Translations under genes and position numbers: made by a program
In this document: piece after piece, positions 22,503-31,484 of the stretch
Numbering within the stretch: the first letter of the stretch is position 1
How the letters are laid out: every line of letters starts with the position of its first letter
DNA from: Curtobacterium sp. MCBA15_008
Lineage (GTDB): Bacteria; Actinomycetota; Actinomycetes; Actinomycetales; Microbacteriaceae
Direction of reading: 5' to 3'
DNA length: 64,000 nt
Assembly: GCF_001865065.1 (NCBI RefSeq)
Contig: NZ_MJGN01000017.1
Span: forward strand, 1-64,000
Notes under the pieces: model-generated
Databases searched by the model: none
What the model saw: the letters and a program-made list of their open reading frames with translations, nothing else
Told to the model about the DNA's origin: nothing

Positions 22503-23981
22503 ATGACCCAGGCCGTCGATTCCGCACCCCGCACCGGGAGCGTCTCGCAGCCCTCCCCCGGCGAGACCCGGCTCGTGATCGGGCTGTTGCTCGTCTCCGC
22601 CTTCGTCGTCATCCTCAACGAGACGATCATGGGTGTCGCCCTGCCGCGCCTGATGGACGACCTCGACATCAGTGCCGCGACCGGGCAGTGGCTCACCACC
22701 GGCTTCCTCCTCACGATGGCGGTGGTCATCCCGATCACCGGGTTCCTGCTGCAGCGCTTCAACACGCGTCCGGTGTTCGTCTGGGCGATGAGCCTGTTCT
22801 CCGCCGGCACCCTGATCGCGCTGCTCGCTCCCGGCTTCACGATGCTGCTGCTCGGCCGCATCGTGCAGGCGAGCGGGACGGCGATCATGATGCCGCTCCT
22901 GATGACCACCGTGCTCACCCTCGTCGAGCCCGCGCACCGCGGGCGCGTGATGGGCAACATCTCGATCGTCATCTCCGTCGCCCCGGCGATCGGCCCGACG
23001 ATCTCCGGCCTGATCCTCAACGCGTTCTCGTGGCGCTGGCTGTTCGGCTTCGTCCTCCCCATCGCCCTCGCCGCCCTCGTGCTCGGCATGGTGAAGGTGC
23101 GGAACGTGTCGACGCCGCGCAAGGCCCCGCTCGACGTGTTCTCGGTCGTGCTGTCGGCGTTCGCCTTCGGTGGGATCGTCTACGGCCTGTCGAGCATCGG
23201 CGAAGCCGGCGCGACGGGTCCCGCCGTGCCGATCACCGCGCTCGTCGTCGGCGCCGTCGCGCTCGCTCTCTTCATCGTCCGGCAGACGCGGCTCCAGCGC
23301 GCCGACCGGGCGCTGCTCGACCTCCGCACGTTCCAGACGAAGGGCTTCACGATCCCGATCGTCGCGATGGGGCTCAGCTTCATGGCGATGTTCGGCACGC
23401 TGATCCTGCTGCCGATCTACCTCGAGCGCGTGCTCGGGCTCGAGGTCCTGAACGTCGGGCTCCTGCTCCTGCCCGGTGGCCTCATCATGGGGCTCCTCTC
23501 GCCGATCGTCGGCCGGATCTACGACCGCCGTGGGCCGCGTGTGCTGCTGATCCCGGGCTCGATCATCATCAGCGCCGTGCTCTGGGCGCTCTCCACCGTC
23601 GGCGTGGACACCAGCGTGTGGTTCGTGCTCGGCGCGCACGTCGTCCTCAGCATCGGTCTGGCCCTGACCTTCACGCCGCTCTTCACCGCGGCGCTCGGCG
23701 GGCTGCCCCCGAAGCTCTACTCGCACGGCAGCGCCGTCCTGGGCACCGCCCAGCAGCTCGCCGGTGCGGCGGGGACGGCGTTGTTCGTCACGCTGCTGAC
23801 CATCGGCGCGGCCACCGCGACCGCCGGCTCGGGTGCGGACGGCCTCGCCGAGGCGACCGCCTCCGGCGTGCGGACGGCCTTCCTGGTCGGTGCGGTGATC
23901 TCCCTGTTCGGCATCGCGACGTCCTCGCTCGTCCGGAAGCCCGACGTGCCCGAGGGCGCGCCGAAGCCGGCGATGCACTGA
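22503..23981 (+). CDS. MFS multidrug transporter (DHA2, EmrB/LmrB-like)
   Basis: 492 residues from the ATG at 22503 with CAGGAGCCCCGC upstream. About 14 helices: VIGLLLVSAFVVILNETIMGVALPRLMDDL is the typical first helix with NETI in place of DxTI, TTGFLLTMAVVIPITGFL, GRIVQASGTAIMMPLLMTT, and ISVAPAIGPTISGLILNAFSWRWLF (motif C region). Predicted to export drugs or lipids in exchange for protons. No regulator gene is adjacent. It ends just before a two-layer hairpin. Confidence 0.88.
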   Translation: MTQAVDSAPRTGSVSQPSPGETRLVIGLLLVSAFVVILNETIMGVALPRLMDDLDISAATGQWLTTGFLLTMAVVIPITGFLLQRFNTRPVFVWAMSLFSAGTLIALLAPGFTMLLLGRIVQASGTAIMMPLLMTTVLTLVEPAHRGRVMGNISIVISVAPAIGPTISGLILNAFSWRWLFGFVLPIALAALVLGMVKVRNVSTPRKAPLDVFSVVLSAFAFGGIVYGLSSIGEAGATGPAVPITALVVGAVALALFIVRQTRLQRADRALLDLRTFQTKGFTIPIVAMGLSFMAMFGTLILLPIYLERVLGLEVLNVGLLLLPGGLIMGLLSPIVGRIYDRRGPRVLLIPGSIIISAVLWALSTVGVDTSVWFVLGAHVVLSIGLALTFTPLFTAALGGLPPKLYSHGSAVLGTAQQLAGAAGTALFVTLLTIGAATATAGSGADGLAEATASGVRTAFLVGAVISLFGIATSSLVRKPDVPEGAPKPAMH

Positions 23982-23983
23982 CC

Positions 23984-24051
23984 GATCGCACCCACCCACG
24001 AACATCGCGCCCCGTCTCGACGGGGCGCGATGTGCGTTCGGGGGTGCGATC
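23984..24051. terminator. Nested hairpin after MFS gene (ATCGCACCCC family, copy 2)
   Basis: Outer arms GATCGCACCC / GGGTGCGATC; inner arms CATCGCGCCCCGTC / GACGGGGCGCGATG with a 2-nt loop. It starts 3 bp after the MFS stop. Same design as 5959-6024. Confidence 0.6.
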
Positions 24052-24078
24052 CCGGCGGCGCGTGGCATCGTGGGCGGC

Positions 24079-25326
24079 ATGCGGTCGACGACGAGCGAGC
24101 TGAACTGGTCCGGCACGGTCACCTACACGGCCGAACGGGTCCTCCGTCCGACGTCGATCGACGAGGCGGCCGAGATCGTCGCGCGCGAACCCCGCGTGCA
24201 CGGGCTCGGTACCCGGCACTCGTTCAACGACTCCGCCGACGCGCCGGGAGTCCTGCTCGACCTCACCGCGATCCCGACCGACCTGCACGTCGACGCCGAG
24301 CAGCGCACGGCCACGATGGGCGCCGGCACCCGGTACGGCATCGTCGCGCCGGAGATCGACCGCGCCGGGTTCGCGCTGCACAACGAGGGGTCGCTGCCGC
24401 ACATCTCCCTCGGCGGCGCGATCGCGACCGGCACGCACGGTTCCGGCACAGCCCTCGGCTCGCTCAGCACCGCCGTGCGCTCCTTCGAGGTGCTCGGGCC
24501 GGACGGCACCGCGCGCACGATCGACCGGCAGGACCCGTCGTTCGACGGCGCCGTGCTGCACCTCGGTCTGCTCGGGATCGTCACCCGGGTGACCGTCGAC
24601 GTCGAGCCGACCTACCGGATGCGGCAGGACTCCTACGGCCCGATCCCCTGGGACACGTTCACCGCGCACGTCGCCGAGATCCACGCAGCCGCCTACTCGG
24701 TGTGCGCGTACACGGTGTTCGGCGACGAGATCGGCGAGGTCCTGTTGAAGTCCCGCGTGCCGGACGGCGCCGACGACGTGGCCGTGCCGGACTCCCTCGT
24801 CGGCGCGCCCAGGCTGCCGGGCTCCCCCGGCGACGAGCACCACACCGCGCGCGACGGGTCCGTCGGCCCGTGGTGGGACCGGCTGCCGCACTTCCCGATC
24901 GAGTCGGTGCCGAGCCACGGGTCCGAGGTGCAGAGCGAGCACTTCGTCCCGCTCCGGCACGCCGCCGCAGCGCTCGAGGCCGTCCGGGGCCTGGCCGAGC
25001 GCATCCAGCCGCACCTGCACGTCTGCGAACTCCGCACCATGGCCGCCGACCGGTTCTGGCTCAGCCCGACGCAGGGCGAGGACGTGCTCTGCATCGCCTT
25101 CACGTGGCAGAAGCACCCCGCCGAGGTCGCCGCGCTGCTGCCCGACCTCGAGGCACGGCTCGCACCGTTCGGTGGGCGCCCGCACTGGGGCAAGATGAGC
25201 TCGCTCGACCGCGACGCCGTCGAGGCGCTGTACCCGCGGCTGCCGGACTTCCGCACCCTGGTGGCGGCGGCCGACCCGGACCGGACGTTCGCATCGGCGT
25301 TCGGCGAGCGCGTGCTCGGAAGCTGA
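24079..25326 (+). CDS. FAD-linked alditol/aldonolactone oxidase (AldO/VAO family)
   Basis: 415 residues from the ATG at 24079. The FAD-binding PCMH domain has VHGLGTRHSFNDSADA, where the His of RHSFN is the covalent flavin site in AldO, then MGAGTRYGIVAPEIDRAGFALHNEGSLPHISLGGAIATGTHGSG. The C-terminal region (WWDRLPHFPIESVPSHGSEVQSEHFVP, RPHWGKMSSLD) matches D-arabinono-lactone-oxidase-type substrate caps. It would oxidise a polyol such as xylitol or glycerol to the aldose with production of hydrogen peroxide. No catalase or sugar cluster is adjacent. Confidence 0.88.
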   Translation: MRSTTSELNWSGTVTYTAERVLRPTSIDEAAEIVAREPRVHGLGTRHSFNDSADAPGVLLDLTAIPTDLHVDAEQRTATMGAGTRYGIVAPEIDRAGFALHNEGSLPHISLGGAIATGTHGSGTALGSLSTAVRSFEVLGPDGTARTIDRQDPSFDGAVLHLGLLGIVTRVTVDVEPTYRMRQDSYGPIPWDTFTAHVAEIHAAAYSVCAYTVFGDEIGEVLLKSRVPDGADDVAVPDSLVGAPRLPGSPGDEHHTARDGSVGPWWDRLPHFPIESVPSHGSEVQSEHFVPLRHAAAALEAVRGLAERIQPHLHVCELRTMAADRFWLSPTQGEDVLCIAFTWQKHPAEVAALLPDLEARLAPFGGRPHWGKMSSLDRDAVEALYPRLPDFRTLVAAADPDRTFASAFGERVLGS

Positions 25327-25380
25327 CCCGCGCCTCCAGGCCCGCGGTCCCGACCACGGCCCCGTCCGCGCCTCGCGCGC

Positions 25381-25878
25381 TCAGCCGACGGGTGTGATCG
25401 CCCGCGTCTCGCCGTCCCAGTGCCGGACGCCCGCGACGCCGAGCGAGTCAGGCAGCGGCGCCGTCCGGAGCGCGGCGATGGCACGGGGCAGGTCCTCGTC
25501 GCGCACCCGCCGGGCGAGCGTGACGTGCGGGGACCACGAACCCGGCAACGACGTCTCGAGGCCGCCGGGCGCCACGGCGTGCACCGCCTCGTGGAAGGCG
25601 GCGAGCGCGGCGTCGACGACCACCGCGCGCACGAGCACCGACCGTCCGGGGCCGGCGGGGAACAGCAGCAGCCCGCCGAGCTGGACATCGGTGGGCACCG
25701 GTGCCGCGAACCCGGTCGGCACGGGGAGCTCCGGGCCGGCGGCGAGGGTCACGTGCGGAGCGTTCGACGGTGAGGGGTGCCGACCGAGACTCGGCAGGTC
25801 GGCGTCGACGAGGGCGGTCCACGCCGTCCGCACGACCGCGTCCGACGCGGGGTCCAGGAGGAGTTCGATGCTGCGCAC
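25381..25878 (-). CDS. 2H phosphoesterase (2'-5' RNA ligase family)
   Basis: 165 residues from a GTG at 25878. Two HxT motifs, NAPHVTLAAG and SWSPHVTLARRV, about 80 residues apart define the LigT/2H fold that acts on 2',3'-cyclic phosphates or 2'-5' linkages. Length is normal. TTCACT lies 6 nt before the GTG and there is no Shine-Dalgarno sequence. The biological substrate is unknown. It is convergent with the alditol oxidase gene, separated by 54 bp that contain one CCTCCAGG repeat copy. Confidence 0.82.
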   Translation of the reverse strand: MRSIELLLDPASDAVVRTAWTALVDADLPSLGRHPSPSNAPHVTLAAGPELPVPTGFAAPVPTDVQLGGLLLFPAGPGRSVLVRAVVVDAALAAFHEAVHAVAPGGLETSLPGSWSPHVTLARRVRDEDLPRAIAALRTAPLPDSLGVAGVRHWDGETRAITPVG

Positions 25879-25906
25879 CCCCCGAGTGAACCAAGCGCGC
25901 CCGACA

Positions 25907-25940
25907 ACGGGCACGGGCCAGGGCCCGGGCCCGTGCCCGT
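25907..25940. repeat. Hairpin in the divergent gap before metQ
   Basis: ACGGGCACGGGCC and GGCCCGTGCCCGT pair perfectly around an 8-nt loop and are followed by more CCCGTGCCCGT copies. The 195-bp gap 25879-26073 contains this, a possible -10 (TGTAAC near 25964) and a GAGGAGCACC ribosome site for metQ. I looked for a SAM riboswitch and did not recognise one. Confidence 0.5.
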
Positions 25941-26073
25941 GCCCGTAGCCGTGCCCGTTGCGATGTAACACAGCGGAACGGAACTCGCACCGCGCCGGAC
26001 GGCCCGTCACACTCGACTGCACGCCGCGGCCACCGCGGTCCCCCACACAGCACGGCCCACGAGGAGCACCACC

Positions 26074-27030
26074 ATGACCGCAGCACCCGCACTGCCCGAG
26101 AAGCCGAAGGGCAAGCGTCCGATCGGCTGGATCATCGCCGCCGCGGTGGTCGTCGTCGCGATCGTCGTCGCCGTGATCGTCGGAGCCGTCCGCTCCGGGG
26201 ACGACGGCAACGGCAGCGCCGGCGCCGCAGGGGGCAGCCCGAAGACCGTCACGATCGGCGTCGCCGACAAGTCCCTCGGGTACTGGAGCACCTACACGAA
26301 GCTCGCGAAGTCGAAGCTCGACGTCACCGTGAAGCTGACGAACTTCGCGGACTACTCGCTGCCGAACCCGGCGCTCAAGGACAAGCAGCTGGACCTCAAC
26401 CAGTTCCAGCACATCCAGTACCTCGCCGACTACAACGTCACCTCGGACGACGACCTGCAGCCGATCGGCTCGACCGCCGTCTACCCGCTGCCGCTCTACG
26501 CGACGAAGTACGACAAGCCGTCCGCGCTCCCCGAGGGTGCCAAGGTCGCGATCCCGGACGACTCGATCAACCAGGCGCGTGCGCTCCTCATCCTGCAGGC
26601 CGCGAAGCTCGTCACCCTGCGTGACGGCGGCTCGGCCTTCTCGACCACCACGGACATCGAGTCGTCGAAGGTCGACGTCCAGCCGCTGAACGCCTCGCAG
26701 ACCGCGAACGCGCTGCAGCAGGGCTCCGTCGCCGCCGCCGTGGTGAACAACAACTACGCGACCGCCGCGGGCCTGCCGATCTCCGACGCGATCTACCAGG
26801 ACAACCCCTCGAGCGCCAGCGCCGCCCCGTACGTGAACGTCTTCGCGGTCCGCAAGGCCGACAAGGACAACGCGACCTACCTCGCTCTGGCGAAGCTGTT
26901 CCAGGACGACTCGGTGCAGAAGGCCTTCAAGAAGGACCTGCCCGAGGCCGTCAGCCGCGACGAGAGCGCCTCGAAGCTGCAGTCCGAGCTCGCAGCGGTC
27001 GAGAAGGACGCGAAGGCGGCCAAGCAGTAG
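26074..27030 (+). CDS. metQ: Methionine ABC transporter substrate-binding protein (MetQ/NlpA family)
   Basis: 318 residues, ATG with GAGGAGCACC upstream. A basic N-terminus and one strong helix (residues ~18-41, GWIIAAAVVVVAIVVAVIVG) replace the usual lipobox, so it is probably tethered by a membrane anchor rather than as a lipoprotein. The NlpA domain follows: VTIGVADKSLGYWS, VKLTNFADYSLPNPALKDKQLDLNQFQHIQYL, TAVYPLPLYATKY, GAKVAIPDDSINQARALLILQAAKLV, AAVVNNNYATAAGL. It binds D/L-methionine or a similar amino acid for import. First gene of a three-gene operon with metN and metI. Confidence 0.92.
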   Translation: MTAAPALPEKPKGKRPIGWIIAAAVVVVAIVVAVIVGAVRSGDDGNGSAGAAGGSPKTVTIGVADKSLGYWSTYTKLAKSKLDVTVKLTNFADYSLPNPALKDKQLDLNQFQHIQYLADYNVTSDDDLQPIGSTAVYPLPLYATKYDKPSALPEGAKVAIPDDSINQARALLILQAAKLVTLRDGGSAFSTTTDIESSKVDVQPLNASQTANALQQGSVAAAVVNNNYATAAGLPISDAIYQDNPSSASAAPYVNVFAVRKADKDNATYLALAKLFQDDSVQKAFKKDLPEAVSRDESASKLQSELAAVEKDAKAAKQ

Positions 27031-28070
27031 TGGCTGTCCTCGTCGAACTCCGCGGCGTCTCGAAGCACTACCGCCGCGCCGACACCGGCGAGAACGTGGT
27101 GGCCGTCGAGGACGTCTCCCTGGACGTGCACCAGGGAGAGGTCCTCGGCGTCATCGGGTACTCCGGTGCCGGCAAGTCCACCCTGGTGCGTCTCGTGAAC
27201 GCGCTGGAACTGCCGAGTTCCGGCTCGGTCACGGTCGCCGGCAAGGAACTGACGGCGATCCCCGAGCGGGACCGCCGTCTGGCGCGTCGCAACATCGGCA
27301 TGATCTTCCAGCAGTTCAACCTGTTCCGGTCCCGGACCATCGCCGGCAACGTGGCGTACCCGCTCAAGGTCGCCGGCGTCGGCAAGGCCGAGCGCGACCG
27401 TCGCGTCGCCGAACTGCTCGACTTCGTCGGACTGCTCGAACGCGCCCACGCCTACCCGGAGCAGCTCTCCGGCGGGCAGAAGCAGCGCGTCGGCATCGCC
27501 CGTGCGCTCGCCGCCGACCCCGAGCTGCTCCTCGCCGACGAGGCGACCAGCGCCCTCGACCCGGAGACCACCTCCGAGGTGCTCGGACTGCTCCGCCGGG
27601 TGAACCGCGAGCTCGGCGTCACGATCATCGTCATCACCCACGAGATGGACGCCGTCCGGCAGATCGCCGACCGCGTCGCCGTGATGGAGCAGGGCCGCGT
27701 CGTCGAGGTCGGGGACGTCTACGACGTGTTCTCCGCACCGCAGACGGACGCCGCCCAGCGCTTCGTCCGGACCGCGCTGCACGACCGCCCCTCCCCCGAG
27801 ACGCTCGCGCGACTGCGGGAACGGCACCCGGGTCGCCTCGTCACGGTGCAGATCACCGACGAGGCCGGGCTGCAGAACCGGATCGACGCCGCCTTCCGGG
27901 CGGCCGGGGTCACCGCCGAACTCGTGTACGGCGGGGTCGGCGAGATCCGCGAGCGCCGGATCGGTTCGCTCACCTACGAACTCGGCGCCGCGACACCCGC
28001 AGCCATCGACACCGCGATCGCCGCCCTGCGCGCCGCAGGTGTCACGACCGACGAGGAGGACGCCGCGTGA
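27030..28070 (+). CDS. metN: Methionine ABC transporter ATP-binding protein
   Basis: 346 residues; GTG start shares its G with the metQ TAG. ABC signature set: Walker A GYSGAGKST, Q-loop FQQFNLFRSRT, signature LSGGQKQR, Walker B LLLADEAT, switch VITHEMD. The C-terminal ~80 residues (RLVTVQITDEAGLQNRIDAAFRAAGVTAELVYGGVGEIRE) form the NIL regulatory domain that lets internal methionine inhibit transport. It drives import through MetI. Confidence 0.95.
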   Translation: MAVLVELRGVSKHYRRADTGENVVAVEDVSLDVHQGEVLGVIGYSGAGKSTLVRLVNALELPSSGSVTVAGKELTAIPERDRRLARRNIGMIFQQFNLFRSRTIAGNVAYPLKVAGVGKAERDRRVAELLDFVGLLERAHAYPEQLSGGQKQRVGIARALAADPELLLADEATSALDPETTSEVLGLLRRVNRELGVTIIVITHEMDAVRQIADRVAVMEQGRVVEVGDVYDVFSAPQTDAAQRFVRTALHDRPSPETLARLRERHPGRLVTVQITDEAGLQNRIDAAFRAAGVTAELVYGGVGEIRERRIGSLTYELGAATPAAIDTAIAALRAAGVTTDEEDAA

Positions 28071-28738
28071 ACAACTCGTTCCAGAGCGTGATCGACACGT
28101 TCGACGTCTTCCTCGCCTCGGTGCGCGACACCATCGTGATGTCGCTGGTCTCCCTCGTGATCGCCGGGATCATCGGCCTGGCGCTCGGCCTCGCGCTGTA
28201 CGCCACCCGACCGGGCAACCTGCTCGGCAACCGGGTGGCGTACACGATCCTCAACGTGGTCGTGAACCTGGTCCGACCGATCCCGTTCGTCATCTTCCTG
28301 GCCGCGATCGCACCGCTGTCCCGCGTGGTCGTGCAGACGACGATCGGCGTGCCGGCGGTGACGTTCGCAATCTCGCTCGCGGCGGCGTTCGCGGTGTCCC
28401 GGATCGTGGAGCAGAACCTGCTCGCGGTCGACCCGGGCGTCGTCGAGGCAGCGCGGGCCTCGGGTGCGCACCCGGTGTCGATCCTGCTGACGGTCCTCAT
28501 CCCCGAGGGCCTCGGACCGCTCATCCTCGGCTACACCTTCATCTACATCGGCATCGTCGACATGACGGCGCAGGGTGCGCTCATCGGTGGGGGTGGCCTC
28601 GGCGAGTACGCGATCACCTACGGGTCGCAGCGCTACGACTGGTGGATCGTGTACGTGTCGGTGGCGGCGATCGTCGTCATCGTGCAGCTCGGCCAGTTCG
28701 TCGGCAACCGGCTGGCCCGCGCGACCCTGCGTCGCTGA
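28067..28738 (+). CDS. metI: Methionine ABC transporter permease
   Basis: 223 residues from GTG at 28067, overlapping the metN stop by 4 bp (GTGA). Five helices with the inner-membrane coupling motif EAARASGAHPVSILLTVLIPEGLGPLILG, typical of MetI. Also seen: FVIFLAAIAPLSRVVVQTTIG and GAGGLGEYAITYGSQRYD-like GGGGLGEYAITYGSQRYDWW near the end. Forms the pore of the importer with MetN. Last gene of the operon; two strong hairpins follow. Confidence 0.95.
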   Translation: MNNSFQSVIDTFDVFLASVRDTIVMSLVSLVIAGIIGLALGLALYATRPGNLLGNRVAYTILNVVVNLVRPIPFVIFLAAIAPLSRVVVQTTIGVPAVTFAISLAAAFAVSRIVEQNLLAVDPGVVEAARASGAHPVSILLTVLIPEGLGPLILGYTFIYIGIVDMTAQGALIGGGGLGEYAITYGSQRYDWWIVYVSVAAIVVIVQLGQFVGNRLARATLRR

Positions 28739-28797
28739 CGCGGCGCGGTCGCCGGTCGCCGGTCGCTCGCCGGTCGCTCGCCGGCTGCTCGCCTGCT

Positions 28798-28854
28798 CGA
28801 GATCGCACTCCGGCGCGGGTCCGTCTCGTGAACGGCCACCGGAGTGCGATCTCG
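28798..28854. terminator. Hairpin after metI (GAGATCGCACTC family, copy 1)
   Basis: CGAGATCGCACTCCGG and CCGGAGTGCGATCTCG are perfect 16-bp arms with a 25-nt loop. Before it, 28748-28795 holds short tandem GGTCGCTCGCC repeats. A related hairpin is at 60151-60211. Confidence 0.6.
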
Positions 28855-28877
28855 GCCCCGGTGGTCGACGCGACCGC

Positions 28878-28922
28878 CTGGAGGCGCGGTGCCGGTCCAC
28901 GAGACCGGCACCGCGCCTCCAG
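28878..28922. repeat. Inverted pair of the CTGGAGGCGCGG repeat
   Basis: CTGGAGGCGCGGTGCCGGTC and its exact complement flank a 5-nt loop (CACGA). It lies between metI and the convergent EEP gene, 23 bp from the previous hairpin. Confidence 0.7.
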
Positions 28923-29000
28923 TGCGTCGCCAGCCGGGCGCGGGGCGCTCCCCGAGCAAGCCCGGTTCGTCACGCTCGGCCGTTGCGCCCGCTCGGCGGG

Positions 29001-29777
29001 TCAGGCGGCCGGGGACTCGACCGTCGCGACGGTGCCGGTCGCGCCGTCGTGCTCGTAGTGCGCGCGCACGAGGATCGGCCGGTGGTCGGAGATGCCGGCC
29101 GGCAGCGTCTCGACGCCGGCGATGTGCAGGCCCACGCTCGTGGCGAAGTCGAAGTGTCCGGTGAACTTGCGGTACCGCAGGTACGTCGGCTGGTCGGAGA
29201 GCGACAGGGCGAAGCCGTGCTGCTCGATCTTCCGGCGGAGGTTCGTCTGGAACCACGGGTAGTTGAAGTCGCCGACCATGATCGCCGGGGCGTCCTTCGC
29301 CAGCTCGCGGAGGAACTGGTGCGCGGCCTCGATCTGCTTGCGACGCAGGGAGTTCGTGGCGGTCAGCGGCGAGGCGTGGAAAGACGCGACGACGACCTCG
29401 GCGTCGGCCTCGGTGTCGCGCAGGTGCATGGCGATCAGCCGCTCGTGCGCGGGCGCCAGGACCCGGTCGTGCAGTGACTTCTGCAGCGAGTGGATGCTGA
29501 AGTCCTGCACCTCGAACCGGTCGTCGCGCTTGTAGATCGCGAGCCCGAGGCGGTTCGCCTTGGTGGAGGCCGCCAGGGAGAGCCCGGCGACGGACGGGGC
29601 GAGGTCGTTGCTGTCGCACTCCTGCACGCAGATGACGTCGGCGTCCGAGGCCTCGGCCAGGGCGGCGAGCTCGCCGTTCGCGGTGTGCTCGCGGAGGTTG
29701 TAGCTGACGACACGCAGCGCGGTCGGTTCCGCTGCCGTCTCGGCTGCGATCGTCCCCTGCTGCTGTGGCGCGGCCAT
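29001..29777 (-). CDS. Endonuclease/exonuclease/phosphatase (EEP) family hydrolase
   Basis: 258 residues, ATG with AACAGGAAGGCAGC. Conserved metal and catalytic residues are all present: VVSYNLREH (Asn), ICVQECDS (Glu), VVASFHASPL (His), IMVGDFNYPW (Asp/Asn) and ISDHRPILV (terminal Asp-His). The fold covers DNase I, exonuclease III, sphingomyelinase and inositol phosphatases. No signal peptide is seen, so it acts in the cytoplasm. The substrate cannot be inferred. Confidence 0.87.
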   Translation of the reverse strand: MAAPQQQGTIAAETAAEPTALRVVSYNLREHTANGELAALAEASDADVICVQECDSNDLAPSVAGLSLAASTKANRLGLAIYKRDDRFEVQDFSIHSLQKSLHDRVLAPAHERLIAMHLRDTEADAEVVVASFHASPLTATNSLRRKQIEAAHQFLRELAKDAPAIMVGDFNYPWFQTNLRRKIEQHGFALSLSDQPTYLRYRKFTGHFDFATSVGLHIAGVETLPAGISDHRPILVRAHYEHDGATGTVATVESPAA

Positions 29778-29914
29778 GCTGCCTTCCTGTTCCGGGTGTT
29801 TCCGGTCACCCTGCCGCGGTCACCGTACTCGGCGATCGCAAACGATTGCTGAGACTGTAGCGCGGGCCGGGTTTCGTGCGTGTGACCGTGCGGGTCGGCC
29901 GGGCCGGGCCGGGC

Positions 29915-29986
29915 CGCAAAACGCAACGTCGGCGAGAGCTCGCAGCGCCGTACCGCTGCGCGGATCCGCCGAGGTTGCGTCTTGCG
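29915..29986. terminator. Long imperfect stem-loop in the gap before the MFS gene end
   Basis: CGCAAaACGCAACgTCGGCG pairs with CGCCGAggTTGCGTcTTGCG, with an inner GCAGCG..CGCTGC. It lies 26 bp past the 3' end of the MFS gene (read on the minus strand) and upstream of the EEP promoter. The gap 29778-30012 holds nothing else. Confidence 0.5.
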
Positions 29987-30012
29987 AGGAGGAGTCGGGC
30001 GGCGAGCGGGCG

Positions 30013-31419
30013 TCAGGCGGCCCGGACCCGCCGCGCCGGGCGCACGGTGTCGCCCGCCGTGCGACTCATCAGGAGCCCCTCGACACAGGCCACGACCAGC
30101 AGGACGGCGATGACCCAGAACGCGGCGTCGTACGGCCCCGTCCCGCCGAGCCCGGCGGCGGCTCGGATCACGACGGCGGCGACCGCCACGCCGAACCCGG
30201 CCGCGGTCTGCTGCAGCGTGGACGACAGCGTGTTCGCCGGGGTCATGTCCGCTTGCTCGACGTCTGCGAAGGCGATGGTGTTGTACGCCGTGAAGCCGAC
30301 CGACCGCGCGGCGCCGCTCACCACGAGCAGCACGGCGAGGAGCCAGAACGGGGTGTCCTCGGTCATGAACACCATCGCCACGACGCTGAGGGCCGCCACC
30401 GCACTCGACACGACGATCACCGGCCGGTACCCGAACCAGCGGAGGAACGGCGTCGTCATCGGCTTGATGCCGAGGTTGCCGACGAAGACCCAGAGGACGG
30501 CGGAGCCGGCGAGCACGGCGCTCCAGCCCCAGGCGTCCTGGAACAGCAGGGGCAGGACGAACGGCACCGCCGACACCGCCAGCCGGAACAGGCTGCCGCC
30601 GGCGTGGGACACCCGGAAGGTCTCGAGCCGGAACGAGTCCAGCCCCATGATCGGGTGCGGGGCGCGGCGGAAGTGCCACACCGCGAGCCAGCAGCACACG
30701 GCGCCGAGCACGCCGGAGAGCACCACCGCGAGCACCGGCACCGTGTCGAGGGCGAGCAGGGACGCCATCACGACGAGCGACCCGAGGCCGAAGCACGCCA
30801 GCAGCGAGCCGAACCAGTCGAACGGCACGCGCTCGGCCGCCCGCTCCTGCGGGACGAGCACGAGGGCCGCGACGAACGCGATGACCCCGAGCGGGATGTT
30901 GATGAGGAAGATCCAGTGCCACGACAGGGTGTCGACGAGCACGCCGCCGACGAACGGGGCGATGATCGGCGCCGCCAGGGCGGGCCAGGTCAGGATCGCG
31001 ATGGCGGTGACGAGCTGCTCGCGACCGGCACTCCGGAGCACGACCAGGCGGCCGACGGGGACCATGAGCGCCCCACCGAGCCCCTGCACGATGCGCCAGA
31101 GCGTCAGGTCGACGAGCCCGGTCGAGAGCGCGCACAGCGCCGAGGCGATCGTGAACAGCGCGATCGCGCCGGTGAACACCGTGCGGGAGCCGATGCGGTC
31201 GGTGAGCCAGCCGCTGACCGGGATGAACACCGCGAGCGTCACGAGGTAGGCGGTGATCGCGACGCCGACGGCCGCGGAGTCGACCCCGAGGTCGCGTCCC
31301 ATCGCCGGGGCCGCGGTCGCCAGGATCGTGCCGTCCAGGAGCTCCATGAAGAAGGTGCCCGCGACGAGCACCGCCACCGCCGTGCTCCCCCGTCGTCGTG
31401 TCGTCGTCATCGTCGCCAT
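30013..31419 (-). CDS. MFS transporter (DHA2, EmrB/QacA type)
   Basis: 468 residues from the ATG at 31419 (a second ATG at 31410 is possible). Features: VLVAGTFFMELLDGTILATAAPAMGRDLG with the D-T pair of motif D1, SGWLTDRIGSRTVF, RIVQGLGGALMVPVGRLVVLRS, ILTWPALAAPIIAPFVGGVLVDTLSWHWIFLINIPLG. It is divergent from the N-acetylglucosaminate-type operon across a 157-bp gap that holds the 15-bp palindrome, so it may be controlled by the same IclR protein. Import of a sugar acid would be unusual for this subfamily; export is more likely. Confidence 0.85.
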   Translation of the reverse strand: MATMTTTRRRGSTAVAVLVAGTFFMELLDGTILATAAPAMGRDLGVDSAAVGVAITAYLVTLAVFIPVSGWLTDRIGSRTVFTGAIALFTIASALCALSTGLVDLTLWRIVQGLGGALMVPVGRLVVLRSAGREQLVTAIAILTWPALAAPIIAPFVGGVLVDTLSWHWIFLINIPLGVIAFVAALVLVPQERAAERVPFDWFGSLLACFGLGSLVVMASLLALDTVPVLAVVLSGVLGAVCCWLAVWHFRRAPHPIMGLDSFRLETFRVSHAGGSLFRLAVSAVPFVLPLLFQDAWGWSAVLAGSAVLWVFVGNLGIKPMTTPFLRWFGYRPVIVVSSAVAALSVVAMVFMTEDTPFWLLAVLLVVSGAARSVGFTAYNTIAFADVEQADMTPANTLSSTLQQTAAGFGVAVAAVVIRAAAGLGGTGPYDAAFWVIAVLLVVACVEGLLMSRTAGDTVRPARRVRAA

Positions 31420-31484
31420 GTCGTGTCCGATGCTATGCCCGGCCGACGCGCGCACTGTCCGGCGAGCGCCCCCTCGCCCGCGAC

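Noticed and set aside
25879-26073. SAM riboswitch upstream of metQNI
   Set aside because: Only a GC-rich hairpin and a ribosome site are visible; no S-box or SAM-II-like conserved blocks.
30013-31419. MFS transporter as the importer for the N-acetylglucosaminate pathway
   Set aside because: Sequence is DHA2 drug-exporter type; adjacency alone does not support import, so it is left as a possible co-regulated gene only.
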